Below, one piece after another: positions 1 to 10,419 of a DNA stretch of 64,000 nucleotides. Each line of letters opens with the position of its first letter. Position 1 is the first letter of the stretch. The notes below the pieces were generated by a model. It saw nothing but the letters and a program-made list of their open reading frames with translations, was not told the DNA's origin and did no database searches. Origin of the DNA: Paraglaciecola sp. L3A3 (lineage in GTDB: Bacteria; Pseudomonadota; Gammaproteobacteria; Enterobacterales; Alteromonadaceae); assembly GCF_009796765.1 (NCBI RefSeq), contig NZ_CP047023.1, positions 4,757,501 to 4,821,500 on the forward strand. The letters are read 5' to 3'. The translations under genes and the position numbers were made by a program.

Positions 1-1477
1 TATCTTCCTCTATCAACTGAAAGAACTCCCCAATATCATCTAACATAGTGGCCATTTCAGTTGTCAAAGATTGTTTATCTAATTCATTACTCTGGATACG
101 TAACCATACCCCTTGCACTGATGCCAACAAAGTAGCCGCAACCACCTGTTCAGTTAACTGTAAGACTCGTAAACAATCTCTAGCAGCAATAGTCCCCATA
201 CTCACTTTATCTTGATTGTGACATTCAGTAGAGCGAGAAAACACACTGGCTGGCATAGTTAGTTTCAGCGCTTCTGCGGTCCATGCAGAGCAACCAATTT
301 GAATCGCTTTAAAACCATGGTTGATAAAACGCCTGTCGCCTTTAGCGCCAGACAAATTAGAAGGCAAACCATGATTCATTTTGACATCTACCATAGTGGC
401 AATTTGTCTGTCAGCTAAGTCAGCCAAATTGGCTACACAGTTTTTTAATGAATCCATCGCCATAGCGATATGACCACCATAAAAATGCCCACCATGTAAA
501 ACATGCTGACCAATACCATCTATGATTGGGTTATCGTTAGCACTGTTTAGCTCATTGGTAATCATGCTTTCAAACCAAGGTAAACTATCTTGCAACACCC
601 CAATTATGTGTGGCGCACATCGAATAGAATAACGATCTTGTAGTCGTTGGGAATTACGTGGATGAGTGTGATGATTAAGATCGTTCTGGATCCAAGAGGC
701 AATTTGGTTTTGACCAGGATGAGGCTTCACACTAAATAAAATATCATCAAAGTGGTTACTGTTACCTTTTAATGCCAAACTAGAAAGCGCGGTAATTCTG
801 GCCATTAGTTTAGCTAAATAGGTAGCTCGTTCAAAAGCTAAGCAAGCCAAAGCTGTCATCACAGCCGTACCATTCATTATTGCCAAGCCTTCTTTTGGTC
901 TTAGCTTAATGGGTTTAAGACCGGCCAATTTGAATGCTTCAGAACTTTGCATGATGGTATCTTGGAAATACACATCTCTTTCGCCAATCAAAGCACCTGC
1001 AATATAAGATAATGGTGTTAAATCGCCACTTGCACCAACTGATCCTTCCTGGGGAATAACAGGAATAATGTTCTGATTGAGCATAGCCACTAATAAATTC
1101 AATAAGTCCCAGCTAACTCCCGAGTAACCTTGAGATAATGAAGCTAAACGTGTCGCAAGAATCGCACGACCTTCTTCTATACTGAAAAAGTCACCTAAAC
1201 CACAGCCATGAAAGCGAGTTAAATGAATAGGTAGCTCATCCACTAAAGATAGAGGCACTTCTACGGTACAAGAGTCACCGTAACCCGTAGTCACGCCATA
1301 AATATGCCCATCTTCTTCCAATAATTGATCAAGAAAACGCACACCTTGATCTATTTTATCGGTAAAACTTTTGTCTGTAGACAACTCAACTTGTTGACCC
1401 GTTTTAGCAACTCTCACCACATCTTGTATAGAGAGTTTTTTTGCACCGAAACATAACTTATTCAAGCCTGACTCCAT
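1..1477 (-). CDS. Aromatic amino acid ammonia-lyase (HAL/PAL/TAL family), 3' end off window
   Basis: Non-oxidative deaminase expected to make the aromatic starter acid (a cinnamate or coumarate type) for an aryl-polyene pigment. About 492 residues are present; the family is usually 500-520 residues, so only the C-terminal tail lies beyond base 1. The Ala-Ser-Gly triad that cyclises to the MIO electrophile is at residues 149-151 (GASGDL). The region of the selectivity pair reads FHGCGLG at about 89-95. By motif alignment this gives Phe-His, where histidine lyases carry Ser-His, tyrosine lyases His-Leu and phenylalanine lyases Phe-Leu, so the substrate cannot be assigned. The ATG follows directly on the stop of the acyltransferase gene, so the two are co-transcribed. 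The family is certain; the pathway role is inferred from the four neighbours. Confidence 0.88.
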   Translation of the reverse strand, partial: MESGLNKLCFGAKKLSIQDVVRVAKTGQQVELSTDKSFTDKIDQGVRFLDQLLEEDGHIYGVTTGYGDSCTVEVPLSLVDELPIHLTRFHGCGLGDFFSIEEGRAILATRLASLSQGYSGVSWDLLNLLVAMLNQNIIPVIPQEGSVGASGDLTPLSYIAGALIGERDVYFQDTIMQSSEAFKLAGLKPIKLRPKEGLAIMNGTAVMTALACLAFERATYLAKLMARITALSSLALKGNSNHFDDILFSVKPHPGQNQIASWIQNDLNHHTHPRNSQRLQDRYSIRCAPHIIGVLQDSLPWFESMITNELNSANDNPIIDGIGQHVLHGGHFYGGHIAMAMDSLKNCVANLADLADRQIATMVDVKMNHGLPSNLSGAKGDRRFINHGFKAIQIGCSAWTAEALKLTMPASVFSRSTECHNQDKVSMGTIAARDCLRVLQLTEQVVAATLLASVQGVWLRIQSNELDKQSLTTEMATMLDDIGEFFQLIEED

Positions 1478-2470
1478 TTAGCTAACTCCCGCTTTATCTT
1501 TATTTTTCTCTGATTGATTTGAATTATTTGTTTCATTTGCCCGCCAAAAGTCGAAAAAATTATTCCATTGATAAGGTTCTTTTAAACAATAATGACCTAA
1601 TCTCTGGGTATATTTTTCCATTAAACTTTGAAAATACTGCTTTCGTTCTTTACGTTTTACTTTGGTGGGTTGGGCAAAATCTTCAATATAAGTTTGATAC
1701 CGTCCACTTTCAGAGTTTTTTAAACAAGTCATAAAATACACTGGGCACTCCATAATTGTGGCTAAGGCAAAAGGGCCGATCGCAATCGGCGCGGGCTTAG
1801 ATAAAAATGGCACAAAGTTAACACTCTCAGGATTATTCACCGAAGTTCGATCGGCAAATATCACCACTGCTTCACCATCATCAATTTTTTGTTTAAGCAT
1901 GATAGTGTCGTCTGGCCCAAAGTTATTTACATGAATAAAATTAATCGCTGCGTCTGGATTGATACGTTTAAGAAAGTTATTAAAAGAAGGAGCATGTTCA
2001 TTATAAGTAATGACGTTTAACTTTTTCTTATTTTCACCTGAACTAAAAATAGCTCGGCATATTTCCATGTTGCCAAGATGAGCGCTTAATATCACAGCCC
2101 CTTGACCGGAAGTTAACTTGCTGTAGACATCTGGGTTCATAATTTCAATGTCATCAATATGTATTTTACCTAACCAAGCATCAAATTTATCGACTATGGC
2201 TAAGCCAAAAGTAATAAATATTTTAAATGCATGGCGGTGCAATCTTATGCCTTTTGAGCACTCAATATTTTGAGTTTTTTCTATTTGACACCAATAATCC
2301 TTTGCCGCATGTCGAGCAATCCGTCCTGTGAGATAAAAATACAGCATCACAGGAAACAGGCATATTTGAAAAAGCCATTTTCCAAATACTTTATAGACAA
2401 AAACTAGGCATTGAATACCGAATATATTGCCACGCTCTTTAAGACTGGACCAATGTTGATTTTGTTGCAT
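1478..2470 (-). CDS. LpxL/HtrB-like lipid acyltransferase of aryl-polyene cluster
   Basis: 330-residue member of the lysophospholipid acyltransferase (LPLAT) superfamily. The H-x4-E catalytic motif is at H131 to E136 (HLGNME), followed by a region that fits the acyl-acceptor site. A hydrophobic stretch at about 22-48 suggests a membrane anchor on the cytoplasmic face. In aryl-polyene clusters such an enzyme is thought to help attach the polyene to a glycerol or lipid anchor; here that is inferred from context. It sits two bases downstream of the glycosyltransferase and abuts the ammonia-lyase, so all are probably on one transcript. Confidence 0.8.
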   Translation of the reverse strand: MQQNQHWSSLKERGNIFGIQCLVFVYKVFGKWLFQICLFPVMLYFYLTGRIARHAAKDYWCQIEKTQNIECSKGIRLHRHAFKIFITFGLAIVDKFDAWLGKIHIDDIEIMNPDVYSKLTSGQGAVILSAHLGNMEICRAIFSSGENKKKLNVITYNEHAPSFNNFLKRINPDAAINFIHVNNFGPDDTIMLKQKIDDGEAVVIFADRTSVNNPESVNFVPFLSKPAPIAIGPFALATIMECPVYFMTCLKNSESGRYQTYIEDFAQPTKVKRKERKQYFQSLMEKYTQRLGHYCLKEPYQWNNFFDFWRANETNNSNQSEKNKDKAGVS

Positions 2471-2472
2471 GA

Positions 2473-3213
2473 TTACCTATTAAAATGTCGTAATAATAAG
2501 CTTGGACTGCGTAGTAACATGCCAAAAAATAGCTTGCTATGCATTTTGGAAATTAACCAATTGTCATTCCAAGCATTGAAGTGTGAAATTCCACCTTCAG
2601 GATAATGCACCTTAGTAGCAATAAACCTGACATTTAGACCTTGCCAATATAATCTGACCATGACTTCTATGTCGTAATCCATTCGTTTGCCCAAACTAAC
2701 CTTATCAGCCAATTGAGCATAGGCATCTAAGGGATACACCCTAAATCCACACATTGAATCTTTAATCTGCAATGATAATGTTTCAACCCACACCCAAAAA
2801 TGTGTGATAAAACGACCGTAATATCGCCCTTTTGAAATACTGTCATCATAAATGGGTCTACCGCTGATCAAACAATTAGGAAAAGCACGAGATTCAGCCA
2901 ATAAGGTTTCAACATCAGATAAATCATGTTGACCATCAGCATCAACTTGCAAAGCATGAGTCATACCTAACTCATGGGCTTTTTTTAAGCCGGTGTCGAC
3001 TGCAGCACCTTTGCCACCATTTTGTTCTCTGCGTATTAACACCACATTATCGAACTCACGATCAATTGCAGACAAAACAGTTTGAGTGGCTAAATTACTA
3101 CCATCATCCACCAGGATAATCTGCATTTGAAAGGATTGAAGGCTAGTTATAGTACTTTCAATCACATCGGCATGGTTATAATTAGGTATAACGAAACAAT
3201 ACTGCGAAGTCAC
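2473..3213 (-). CDS. Family 2 glycosyltransferase of aryl-polyene cluster
   Basis: 246-residue GT-A fold glycosyltransferase, GT2 family. The nucleotide-sugar region has DDGS at residues 36-39, and the metal-binding DxD-type motif is in DADGQHD at 91-97. The start is a GTG whose first bases overlap the stop of the upstream dehydratase gene (GTGA), a sign of translational coupling. No membrane segment is obvious, so it is probably cytosolic or peripheral. Aryl-polyene clusters regularly carry a GT2 enzyme beside an acyltransferase, which fits glycosylated lipid anchoring of the pigment. The sugar donor is not predictable from the sequence. Confidence 0.83.
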   Translation of the reverse strand: MTSQYCFVIPNYNHADVIESTITSLQSFQMQIILVDDGSNLATQTVLSAIDREFDNVVLIRREQNGGKGAAVDTGLKKAHELGMTHALQVDADGQHDLSDVETLLAESRAFPNCLISGRPIYDDSISKGRYYGRFITHFWVWVETLSLQIKDSMCGFRVYPLDAYAQLADKVSLGKRMDYDIEVMVRLYWQGLNVRFIATKVHYPEGGISHFNAWNDNWLISKMHSKLFFGMLLRSPSLLLRHFNR

Positions 3214-3560
3214 TCAAACAAAACCTTACCCGATGCATGCTGCCCGTGGTCCGAGCTATAACTAAACGAGTATTTTTTATCATTGAGTTTTTTTAACACT
3301 AGAGTTAATTGATATTTAGGGCGGATAATAATCTGGAATTTAAGGGCACTTAAACCAATAAAGTTAGATGCGTCGACAGCATAATATTCGGTTAAATATT
3401 CCATTACCCAATGAGTCATTACCACTCCGGGTAACACAGGGGCTGCAGGAAAATGCCCAGCAAAATAATAGAGATTTTCAGGAATTTCGAGCTGAATAGT
3501 CACACTATTCTCTGCAACATTCGTTGCTAAAACATTCCCATGATAAACATCTTTAGTCAA
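3210..3560 (-). CDS. ApeI-like 3-hydroxyacyl-ACP dehydratase (hotdog fold)
   Basis: 116-residue FabA/FabZ-like hotdog protein. The signature GHFPAAPVLPGV is at residues 35-46 with the catalytic His at 36. It should dehydrate 3-hydroxyacyl-ACP intermediates during polyene chain extension, as ApeI does in aryl-polyene systems. The start chosen is a TTG that overlaps the 3' end of the AMP-ligase gene by 8 bases; the next in-frame ATG (residue 48) would remove the active site. The gene is somewhat shorter than FabZ (about 150 residues), as is usual for this subgroup. The 3' end overlaps the glycosyltransferase start by 4 bases. Confidence 0.82.
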   Translation of the reverse strand: MTKDVYHGNVLATNVAENSVTIQLEIPENLYYFAGHFPAAPVLPGVVMTHWVMEYLTEYYAVDASNFIGLSALKFQIIIRPKYQLTLVLKKLNDKKYSFSYSSDHGQHASGKVLFE

Positions 3561-4887
3561 AATACGACTCCGCTTCCAGCCTACTCAATTTTCCTCTGGC
3601 ATTATAGGGTAATTCAGTTGGATATCTATATTTTTTTGGTAGCAAAATGGCTTCGTACCAATTAGATAAATAGTCTTTGAATAGCCGATTTAGCTCGATT
3701 TTCTTCAATTTTTCAGTGGCTTTTAAACCTACACTATTGAGTACAATTAATGCAGCCAACTTTCGGCGGGGTGAACCTATTACCACCACAAATACATCAT
3801 CAATATATTCATGCTGTTTCAGTCTTTCTTGCACTTCATCAAGTGATACTCTTTTTTCTTCAATTTTAACCACGCTGTCGGCACGTCCTAAAACACGGAA
3901 GCGGCCAGCCTGAAGGATCTCAACTCTATCATCAGCATAATACTCATCTTGCTGAATATAGGGCGAAGAAATAGCCAACAAGTCACTATTCGGTTGATAG
4001 GCTAGCTTAATGTTGTTAAATGCCAGCCAATCATTGTCATGCAGTGTATTTTTTTTACGCCAACCAATACCACCGGTTTCGGTGCTGCCAAATACCTCTA
4101 CGATATCGCAGGTTAAAGTTTGTTGTAGAATTAAGTTTTTATTGGCATCCAAAGGCCCGCCTGAAGAGAATATGCTTTTCACTTTATCGCTTATGGGTAG
4201 CAATGGGTTATCTAAAGCCATCCTATGTAACTGAGCAGGGCTAGAAACAATAGTCACCTGGGATATATCTTCAGCTAATACTTTATTCGCAAGTTGCTCT
4301 GGGTATTCAAAGGCTTGACACACAAGAGCATGGCCTTTAGTGATAGGCCATAACATCTTGAACAATAAACCATAAATATGTTGATGAGGTACGGTAGATA
4401 AAAAAGTACTACCAGTGACTCTAGCTGCAAATTCTTTCTCTAAAACATCGACTTCTAGTTGTAACAACTTATATTGCTTTTTCACTATTTTAGGTACACC
4501 AGTTGAACCTGATGTGTAAAAGAAAATGTCGGCATTTTGTGGAATAGATAAACTAATATGTGAATGAAACTGACAATCAAGACTAGATTCAATAGTAGGT
4601 TCGATACTGCTGTCTCCGACACTTGCATCGACCGATGTTTTGACCTGTTTTATATGTTCTGGTTGCGCATTTTGCGGCAGAACAATTGATTTACCAGAGG
4701 CAAGCAGTGCGTAAAATAACGCTGAGAAAACATAACTATCTGGCTCATATAACAACCAGCTTTTGCCAGTATGGTGAGTAAATAATTGCATATAATTAGC
4801 GACCATAGCAGCCCATTTCTGGGATGTATGTTGCTCACCGACAAAATGTATTTCTGCAGAATGGATGTGGTAAAAAGTCGATTCCAT
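3553..4887 (-). CDS. AMP-dependent acyl/aryl ligase (ANL superfamily), first gene of aryl-polyene part
   Basis: 444-residue adenylating enzyme. The ANL phosphate loop is clear (TSGSTGVPK at residues 125-133), a later FGSTETGG segment fits the A5 motif, and the C-terminus (about 340-440) is the small domain with a conserved lysine in NARGK. It probably activates the aryl acid made by the ammonia-lyase and loads it on an acyl carrier protein. It is shorter than typical acyl-CoA synthetases (about 500-550) but in the range of pigment-cluster ligases. The ATG at 4887 is preceded by an AGGA ribosome site. The gene lies 182 bases downstream of rpsQ, beyond a strong terminator, so it should have its own promoter. 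Confidence 0.82.
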   Translation of the reverse strand: MESTFYHIHSAEIHFVGEQHTSQKWAAMVANYMQLFTHHTGKSWLLYEPDSYVFSALFYALLASGKSIVLPQNAQPEHIKQVKTSVDASVGDSSIEPTIESSLDCQFHSHISLSIPQNADIFFYTSGSTGVPKIVKKQYKLLQLEVDVLEKEFAARVTGSTFLSTVPHQHIYGLLFKMLWPITKGHALVCQAFEYPEQLANKVLAEDISQVTIVSSPAQLHRMALDNPLLPISDKVKSIFSSGGPLDANKNLILQQTLTCDIVEVFGSTETGGIGWRKKNTLHDNDWLAFNNIKLAYQPNSDLLAISSPYIQQDEYYADDRVEILQAGRFRVLGRADSVVKIEEKRVSLDEVQERLKQHEYIDDVFVVVIGSPRRKLAALIVLNSVGLKATEKLKKIELNRLFKDYLSNWYEAILLPKKYRYPTELPYNARGKLSRLEAESYFD

Positions 4888-5016
4888 TTACGTTAGGTAT
4901 TCCTGAAAATCACTAAAAGTGTAAAAAACAATACACTTAAATTTTATGTTCTTATTATTTGCCTAATTCTACCGTGTCAGATTGATAAATGCTATTTCGC
5001 AAGCTAATACAAACAA

Positions 5017-5048
5017 AAAAGGCGCTTACCTTACGATAAGCGCCTTTT
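5017..5048 (-). terminator. Intrinsic terminator of the S10 operon
   Basis: A perfect 12-bp stem (AAAAGGCGCTTA paired with TAAGCGCCTTTT) with an 8-base loop, followed on the minus strand by a T run, lies just after rpsQ. It ends the S10 transcript before the aryl-polyene genes, which share the strand. Confidence 0.88.
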
Positions 5049-5069
5049 ATATTACTTTTACTTCAGCAA

Positions 5070-5321
5070 TTAAGCTTTAGTAATAACGTCTACTAAAGTC
5101 CAGTTTTTTGACTTAGACAAAGGACGACATTCACGTATTGTTACTACGTCGCCTTCGTTACACTGGTTAGTTTCGTCATGTGCATGTAGCTTAGTAGTGC
5201 GCTTAATGAACTTACCATAAATAGGGTGTTTCACTTTACGTTCTACTGCAACAGTAATAGATTTCTCCATTTTGTTGCTAACCACACGACCTTGTACTGT
5301 ACGAACTGTTTGTTCAGTCAT
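5070..5321 (-). CDS. rpsQ: 30S ribosomal protein S17
   Basis: 83-residue S17, an OB-fold protein that binds 16S rRNA early in 30S assembly. The [16 protein letters not shown] segment near the N-terminus is typical. Length matches E. coli S17 (84). It is the last gene of the S10 operon here, one base after rpmC, and is followed by a strong terminator rather than by rplN of the spc operon. Confidence 0.97.
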   Translation of the reverse strand: MTEQTVRTVQGRVVSNKMEKSITVAVERKVKHPIYGKFIKRTTKLHAHDETNQCNEGDVVTIRECRPLSKSKNWTLVDVITKA

Positions 5322-5322
5322 A

Positions 5323-5529
5323 TTATGCTCCTACAGAAGGCGCAGCAGCCTTTTCAGTCAGAATGGTTTTAACACGCGCGATACTGCGACGCACTTTACG
5401 AAGACCGTCAGTTTTTTCAAGCTGACCTGTGCTCGCTTGCATACGCAAGTTAAATTGTTCACGAAGCAAGTTTAATAGCTCTGCGTTCAATTCTTCTACG
5501 CTTTTTTCTTTCAGTTCTGTGGCATTCAT
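5323..5529 (-). CDS. rpmC: 50S ribosomal protein L29
   Basis: 68-residue L29, a two-helix protein near the peptide exit tunnel that helps form the docking site for trigger factor and SRP. The [10 protein letters not shown] segment and the SIARVKTI helix are diagnostic. It is slightly longer than E. coli L29 (63) because of a short C-terminal tail. Its ATG overlaps the rplP stop by one base (TAATG), consistent with coupled translation. Confidence 0.96.
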   Translation of the reverse strand: MNATELKEKSVEELNAELLNLLREQFNLRMQASTGQLEKTDGLRKVRRSIARVKTILTEKAAAPSVGA

Positions 5530-5939
5530 TACATCACCGTCCGAGTTACAAAAGTGGTTTTAAATGGCAATTTAGATGCTGCCAATTCAAAGGCTTCGCG
5601 AGCTAATTCTTCTGGAACACCTTCCATTTCATATAGCACACGACCTGGCTGAATTTGGCAAACCCAATATTCAACGTTACCTTTACCTTTACCTTGACGC
5701 ACTTCTAGAGGCTTCTCAGTAATCGGCTTATCAGGGAAAACCCTAATCCAAATTTTGCCTTGACGTTTAACTGCACGAGTCATTGCACGACGAGCTGCTT
5801 CGATTTGGCGAGCAGTCATACGACCACGTCCAACCGCTTTCAACCCGTAAGTACCAAAACTAACGTCGCTACCAGCGGCAAAGCCACGGTTACGACCTTT
5901 GTGCATTTTACGGAACTTCATACGTTTAGGTTGTAACAT
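5529..5939 (-). CDS. rplP: 50S ribosomal protein L16
   Basis: 136-residue L16, the same length as in E. coli. It contacts the A-site tRNA elbow and is a late-assembling 50S protein. It opens with [19 protein letters not shown], including the basic segment typical of L16, and carries [10 protein letters not shown] in the middle. It lies two bases after rpsC and overlaps rpmC by one base. Confidence 0.98.
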   Translation of the reverse strand: MLQPKRMKFRKMHKGRNRGFAAGSDVSFGTYGLKAVGRGRMTARQIEAARRAMTRAVKRQGKIWIRVFPDKPITEKPLEVRQGKGKGNVEYWVCQIQPGRVLYEMEGVPEELAREAFELAASKLPFKTTFVTRTVM

Positions 5940-5941
5940 AA

Positions 5942-6643
5942 TTAGCCCTCACGCTTAGGAGCACGGCCTTTCTTCTTAGGTGCGGCAGCTGGCTGCTCGT
6001 GAGTAAGTGGTAAACCACCTAATACTTCACCTTTGAAGATCCATACTTTTACGCCAATGATACCGTATTGAGTTGCTGCTTCAGATGTTGCATAGTCGAT
6101 ATCTGCGCGGAATGTGTGTAATGGAACACGACCTTCACGATACCACTCTGAACGAGCAATTTCAGCGCCGCCTAAACGACCACTAACTTCAACTTTGATA
6201 CCCTTAGCACCAATTCTCATTGCGTTTTGTACCGCACGCTTCATAGCACGACGGAACATAACACGACGTTCTAGTTGGCTAGCAATGCTATCCGCAACTA
6301 GTTGACCATCTAACTCTGGCTTGCGTACTTCAGCAATGTTGATCTGAGCTGGCACACCGGCTAGCTTAGATACATGCTTACGTAGCTTCTCAACGTCTTC
6401 ACCTTTTTTACCGATAACAACACCCGGACGAGCAGTGTGTATAGTTACACGTATGCTCTTCGCTGGACGTTCGATAATCAATTTCGAAAGTGAAGCACTT
6501 TTAAGTGCCTTAGTCAGATACTGACGTACCTGATGGTCATTAAACAGGTTATTCGCATAATCTGCAGTATTAGCGTACCAGGTAGATGTCCATGGTTTGC
6601 TGATACCCAGGCGTATGCCCGTAGGATGTACCTTCTGTCCCAT
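5942..6643 (-). CDS. rpsC: 30S ribosomal protein S3
   Basis: 233-residue S3, the same length as the E. coli protein. It lines the mRNA entry channel and has helicase-like activity with S4 and S5. The KH domain GxxG-type loop ([14 protein letters not shown]) is at about residues 77-91, with a C-terminal S3 domain after it. The lysine/arginine-rich tail ([11 protein letters not shown]) is typical. It is 9 bases downstream of rplV with a clear ribosome site. Confidence 0.98.
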   Translation of the reverse strand: MGQKVHPTGIRLGISKPWTSTWYANTADYANNLFNDHQVRQYLTKALKSASLSKLIIERPAKSIRVTIHTARPGVVIGKKGEDVEKLRKHVSKLAGVPAQINIAEVRKPELDGQLVADSIASQLERRVMFRRAMKRAVQNAMRIGAKGIKVEVSGRLGGAEIARSEWYREGRVPLHTFRADIDYATSEAATQYGIIGVKVWIFKGEVLGGLPLTHEQPAAAPKKKGRAPKREG

Positions 6644-6652
6644 TATCTTCTC

Positions 6653-6985
6653 CTAGTTATCAGACACAACAACAGTGATGTGACTGCTACGCTTAAATAT
6701 ACGATCAGCACGACCTTTCGCTCGAGTCTTGATACGCTTCATAGTTGGACCTTCGTCAACAAAGATTTGAGATACTGTCAATTCGTCAATATCTGCACCT
6801 TCGTTGTGTTCGGCGTTCGCAATCGCTGATTCTAGTACTTTCTTAACTAGATCCGCACCTTTCTTCGGGCTATAAGCCAAAACTTCAAGTGCTTTTTCAA
6901 CGTGTAAACCACGAATTTGATCTGCTACCAAGCGTGCCTTTTGAGCAGAGGTACGAGCATGACGATGTTTAGCAAAAGCTTCCAT
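6653..6985 (-). CDS. rplV: 50S ribosomal protein L22
   Basis: 110-residue L22, whose long beta-hairpin lines the peptide exit tunnel. The [14 protein letters not shown] segment (about 13-26) and the tunnel hairpin with [15 protein letters not shown] (about 82-96) are clear. Length equals the E. coli protein. It is 10 bases after rpsS in the S10 operon. Confidence 0.98.
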   Translation of the reverse strand: MEAFAKHRHARTSAQKARLVADQIRGLHVEKALEVLAYSPKKGADLVKKVLESAIANAEHNEGADIDELTVSQIFVDEGPTMKRIKTRAKGRADRIFKRSSHITVVVSDN

Positions 6986-6995
6986 AATCTATTTC

Positions 6996-7271
6996 CTATC
7001 TCTTGGCTTTCTTATCCGCGACATGGCCACGGTAAGTACGCGTTGGAGCAAATTCGCCCAATTTGTGGCCGACCATTTCGTCACTGACAAATACAGGAAC
7101 GTGTTGGCGACCGTTATGGACTGCAATGGTCAACCCAATCATATCTGGGATGATCATAGAGCGGCGAGACCAAGTCTTGATTGGTTTTTTCTCGCCTTTC
7201 TCCACTGCAGCCTCGACCTTCTTCAGCAAGTGTAGGTCTATAAATGGACCCTTCTTGAGAGAACGTGGCAT
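6996..7271 (-). CDS. rpsS: 30S ribosomal protein S19
   Basis: 91-residue S19 of the 30S head, near the A-site finger and bridge B1a. [19 protein letters not shown] is the standard N-terminus and [13 protein letters not shown] the conserved C-terminal segment. It lies 15 bases after rplB. Confidence 0.98.
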   Translation of the reverse strand: MPRSLKKGPFIDLHLLKKVEAAVEKGEKKPIKTWSRRSMIIPDMIGLTIAVHNGRQHVPVFVSDEMVGHKLGEFAPTRTYRGHVADKKAKR

Positions 7272-7286
7272 GGTGAATCCTCGCTG

Positions 7287-8111
7287 TTACTTATTACGAC
7301 GACGTACGATTAATTTATCAGTACGCTTGTTACTACGTGTTTTCTTACCCTTAGTAGGTACGCCCCATGGTGATACCGGATGACGGCCACCAGAAGTACG
7401 ACCTTCACCACCACCGTGTGGGTGATCTACAGGGTTCATGGCAACACCACGTACAGTTGGGCGGATACCGCGCCATCTGTTCGCACCGGCTTTACCAAGT
7501 GAACGTAGCATGTGTTCTGCATTGCCGATTTCACCAATGGTGGCACGACAATCTGCCAATACTCGACGAACTTCACCAGAACGTAAACGAAGAGTTACAT
7601 AACCTTCGGCACGAGCTAGGATCTGTGCGTAAGCACCTGCGGAACGAGCAATTTGAGCACCTTTACCAGGCTTCATTTCAATAGCGTGTACCGTAGTACC
7701 TACTGGAATGTTACGCATTGGTAAAGTATTACCAGCTTTAATTGGTGCATCAGAACCTGATTGGATCGCATCACCAGCTTTAGCGCCTTTAGGAGCTAAA
7801 ATATAACGACGTTCACCATCTGCATATAACACCAAACAGATGTTTGCAGATCGGTTAGGATCATATTCTAAACGTTCAATTTTAGCAGGAATGCCATCTT
7901 TGTTACGTTTAAAATCGATTACACGATAATGATGCTTATGGCCACCACCAATGTGACGCACGGTAATGCGTCCATTGTTGTTACGACCACCAGATTTGCT
8001 GTTTTTTTCAAGCAAAGGAGCATAAGGTGCGCCTTTGTGTAGATCAGGGTTAATAACCTGAACTACGTGACGACGACCAGCAGAAGTCGGCTTAGCTTTC
8101 AATAATGGCAT
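7287..8111 (-). CDS. rplB: 50S ribosomal protein L2
   Basis: 274-residue L2, needed for subunit association and peptidyl transferase activity. The C-terminal [16 protein letters not shown] segment with the conserved His is at about 221-236, and the basic tail ([16 protein letters not shown]) is standard. Length is one residue more than E. coli. It follows rplW by 14 bases. Confidence 0.98.
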   Translation of the reverse strand: MPLLKAKPTSAGRRHVVQVINPDLHKGAPYAPLLEKNSKSGGRNNNGRITVRHIGGGHKHHYRVIDFKRNKDGIPAKIERLEYDPNRSANICLVLYADGERRYILAPKGAKAGDAIQSGSDAPIKAGNTLPMRNIPVGTTVHAIEMKPGKGAQIARSAGAYAQILARAEGYVTLRLRSGEVRRVLADCRATIGEIGNAEHMLRSLGKAGANRWRGIRPTVRGVAMNPVDHPHGGGEGRTSGGRHPVSPWGVPTKGKKTRSNKRTDKLIVRRRNK

Positions 8112-8125
8112 ATCTAATCCCCTTC

Positions 8126-8428
8126 TTAGCCTTCGCTGCCAGCAAAGTCGATGTCTTGACCTTCTTTAAGCACAACGTAAGCTTTTTTCCAGTCTTTACG
8201 CTTGCCGAAAGATGCACCGTGACGTTTGGTTTTACCCTTAACGTTTAGGGTACGAACAGAATTAACTTCAACTTCAAACAATTTTTCAACTGCAGCTTTG
8301 ATTTCTTCTTTGTTCGCATCTTTGACTACTTTCAAAACAACAGTGTTGTTTTTTTCAGCAGATAGCGTTGCTTTTTCAGAAACATGTGGTGCTAATAACA
8401 CCTTAAGTAGACGCTCTTCATTTATCAT
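8126..8428 (-). CDS. rplW: 50S ribosomal protein L23
   Basis: 100-residue L23, the main exit-tunnel docking protein for trigger factor and [23 protein letters not shown] at the N-terminus and the [19 protein letters not shown] segment are typical. The ATG overlaps the rplD stop by four bases (ATGA), implying coupled translation. Confidence 0.97.
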   Translation of the reverse strand: MINEERLLKVLLAPHVSEKATLSAEKNNTVVLKVVKDANKEEIKAAVEKLFEVEVNSVRTLNVKGKTKRHGASFGKRKDWKKAYVVLKEGQDIDFAGSEG

Positions 8429-9030
8429 GCTAGCGACTCCTCTAATTGCTTAACTGCATCAGCAGTCATCAATACTTTTTCGAATGCAATAAGACTTACT
8501 GGGTCAATACCCTGTACATCACGCACATCAACTTTATACAAGTTGCGTGCAGACAAGAACAAGTTCTCATCAACTTCTGATGTAACAATAAGCACATCTT
8601 TAAGTTCAAGAGCCGCTAATTTAGACTGTAATGCTTTAGTCTTAGGGCCTTCAACTTCAAATTTTTCAACCACGATTAAACGTTCTTGACGTACCAATTC
8701 TGAAAGGATGCTTTGAATCGCACCACGGTACATCTTTTTGTTAACCTTTTGGCTGTGATCCTGAGGCTTCGCTGCGAATGTTACACCACCAGAACGCCAG
8801 ATAGGACTACGGATTGTACCAGCACGGGCACGACCTGTTCCTTTTTGACGCCAAGGTTTGGCACCACCACCGCGTACTTCAGAGCGTGTTTTTTGTGCTT
8901 TAGAACCCTGACGAGCTCCTGCACCGAATGCAACTACTACTTGATGTACTAGTGCTTCGTTAAAATCACGTCCAAAGGTTGCTTCGGATACTTCAAGAGC
9001 GCTTTGCGCATCTTTCAATACTAATTCCAT
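8425..9030 (-). CDS. rplD: 50S ribosomal protein L4, likely autoregulator of the operon
   Basis: 201-residue L4, the length of the E. coli protein when started at the ATG at 9030 (MELVLKDAQ); a GTG codon lies directly upstream. L4 lines the tunnel with an extended loop ([20 protein letters not shown] at about 42-61). In E. coli, free L4 represses the S10 operon by acting on the leader RNA. An attenuator-like hairpin is present in the leader here (10049-10085), so the same control is likely. Confidence 0.97.
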   Translation of the reverse strand: MELVLKDAQSALEVSEATFGRDFNEALVHQVVVAFGAGARQGSKAQKTRSEVRGGGAKPWRQKGTGRARAGTIRSPIWRSGGVTFAAKPQDHSQKVNKKMYRGAIQSILSELVRQERLIVVEKFEVEGPKTKALQSKLAALELKDVLIVTSEVDENLFLSARNLYKVDVRDVQGIDPVSLIAFEKVLMTADAVKQLEESLA

Positions 9031-9048
9031 CACTTAACTCCCCAGACG

Positions 9049-9687
9049 TTACGCTTTAACTGCAGCTTTGATAATGACATCGCCACCAGTTGCTCCAGGA
9101 ACTGTACCTTTTACTAATAAAAGATTGTTCTCTGCATCAACTCGTACTACATCTAAAGACTGCACTGTTGCACGCTTGTTACCCATCTGACCGGCCATTT
9201 TCTTACCTTTGAAAACTTTACCAGGTGATTGGTTTTGACCAATCGAACCAGGGGCACGATGCGACAATGAGTTACCATGTGTGTTACGTTGGTGGCTAAA
9301 GTTCCAGCGCTTAATAGCACCTTGGAAACCTTTACCTTTAGAAGTACCTGCAACGTCAACCATTTTAGTGTCAGCAAAAATTTCAACAGTAATTTCACTG
9401 CCTACTTCTATGCCTTCACCTTCGTTGTCGTCCAAGCGGAACTCCCATAATCCGCGACCAGCTTCCACGCCAGCTTTAGCAAAATGACCTGCTGCAGCTT
9501 TATTAACGCGGTTTGCTTTTTTGTCGCCAGCGGTTACTTGAAGCGCCTTATACCCGTCGGTTTCTTCAGTACGTAACTGAGTAACACGGTTCGGGGTGGC
9601 TTCAATAACAGTCACAGGAATTGAAACACCATCTTCAGTGAAGATACGTGTCATTCCTACTTTACGACCGATAAGACCAATCGCCAT
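9049..9687 (-). CDS. rplC: 50S ribosomal protein L3
   Basis: 212-residue L3, one of the first 50S assembly proteins, reaching the peptidyl transferase centre through an extended loop. [20 protein letters not shown] is the canonical N-terminus. The loop segment [15 protein letters not shown] includes the Gln that PrmB methylates in other species. It is second in the S10 operon, 17 bases after rpsJ. Confidence 0.98.
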   Translation of the reverse strand: MAIGLIGRKVGMTRIFTEDGVSIPVTVIEATPNRVTQLRTEETDGYKALQVTAGDKKANRVNKAAAGHFAKAGVEAGRGLWEFRLDDNEGEGIEVGSEITVEIFADTKMVDVAGTSKGKGFQGAIKRWNFSHQRNTHGNSLSHRAPGSIGQNQSPGKVFKGKKMAGQMGNKRATVQSLDVVRVDAENNLLLVKGTVPGATGGDVIIKAAVKA

Positions 9688-9704
9688 GTTAAAACCCTCT
9701 CTTG

Positions 9705-10172
<468 letters not shown>

Positions 10173-10218
10173 TTAGCCCTGACCAATTACATTATCCGCT
10201 AAGACAATGAGGCGGCGA

Positions 10219-10246
10219 ATTATACAGATAATCCACCCCCTGACAA
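10219..10246 (-). promoter_or_regulatory. Sigma70 promoter of the S10 operon
   Basis: On the minus strand a TTGTCA -35 box (10241-10246) and a perfect TATAAT -10 box (10219-10224) are separated by 16 bases. This places the transcript start near 10211 and gives a leader of about 195 bases before rpsJ. Confidence 0.82.
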
Positions 10247-10346
10247 GTCTTTATTTAAAAAACTGTGTTAGGTATTCAATCTTATTCATTTACAAAGCAA
10301 CTTTCTATTGTCTGTGCTCGGCAAAACACTATTCAAATTAAGCTAT

Positions 10347-10374
10347 TTGCTGTCTGGTCTGTGTCGGGTATAGT
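10347..10374 (+). promoter_or_regulatory. Promoter of the GAF-GspE ATPase gene
   Basis: TTGCTG (10347-10352) and TATAGT (10369-10374) with a 16-base spacer lie about 45 bases before the ATG at 10420. It is divergent from the S10 promoter about 100 bases away. Confidence 0.55.
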
Positions 10375-10419
10375 AAGGTTTGCAAAACAAATAAAAATAA
10401 CGCAACTTAAATAAAATAA

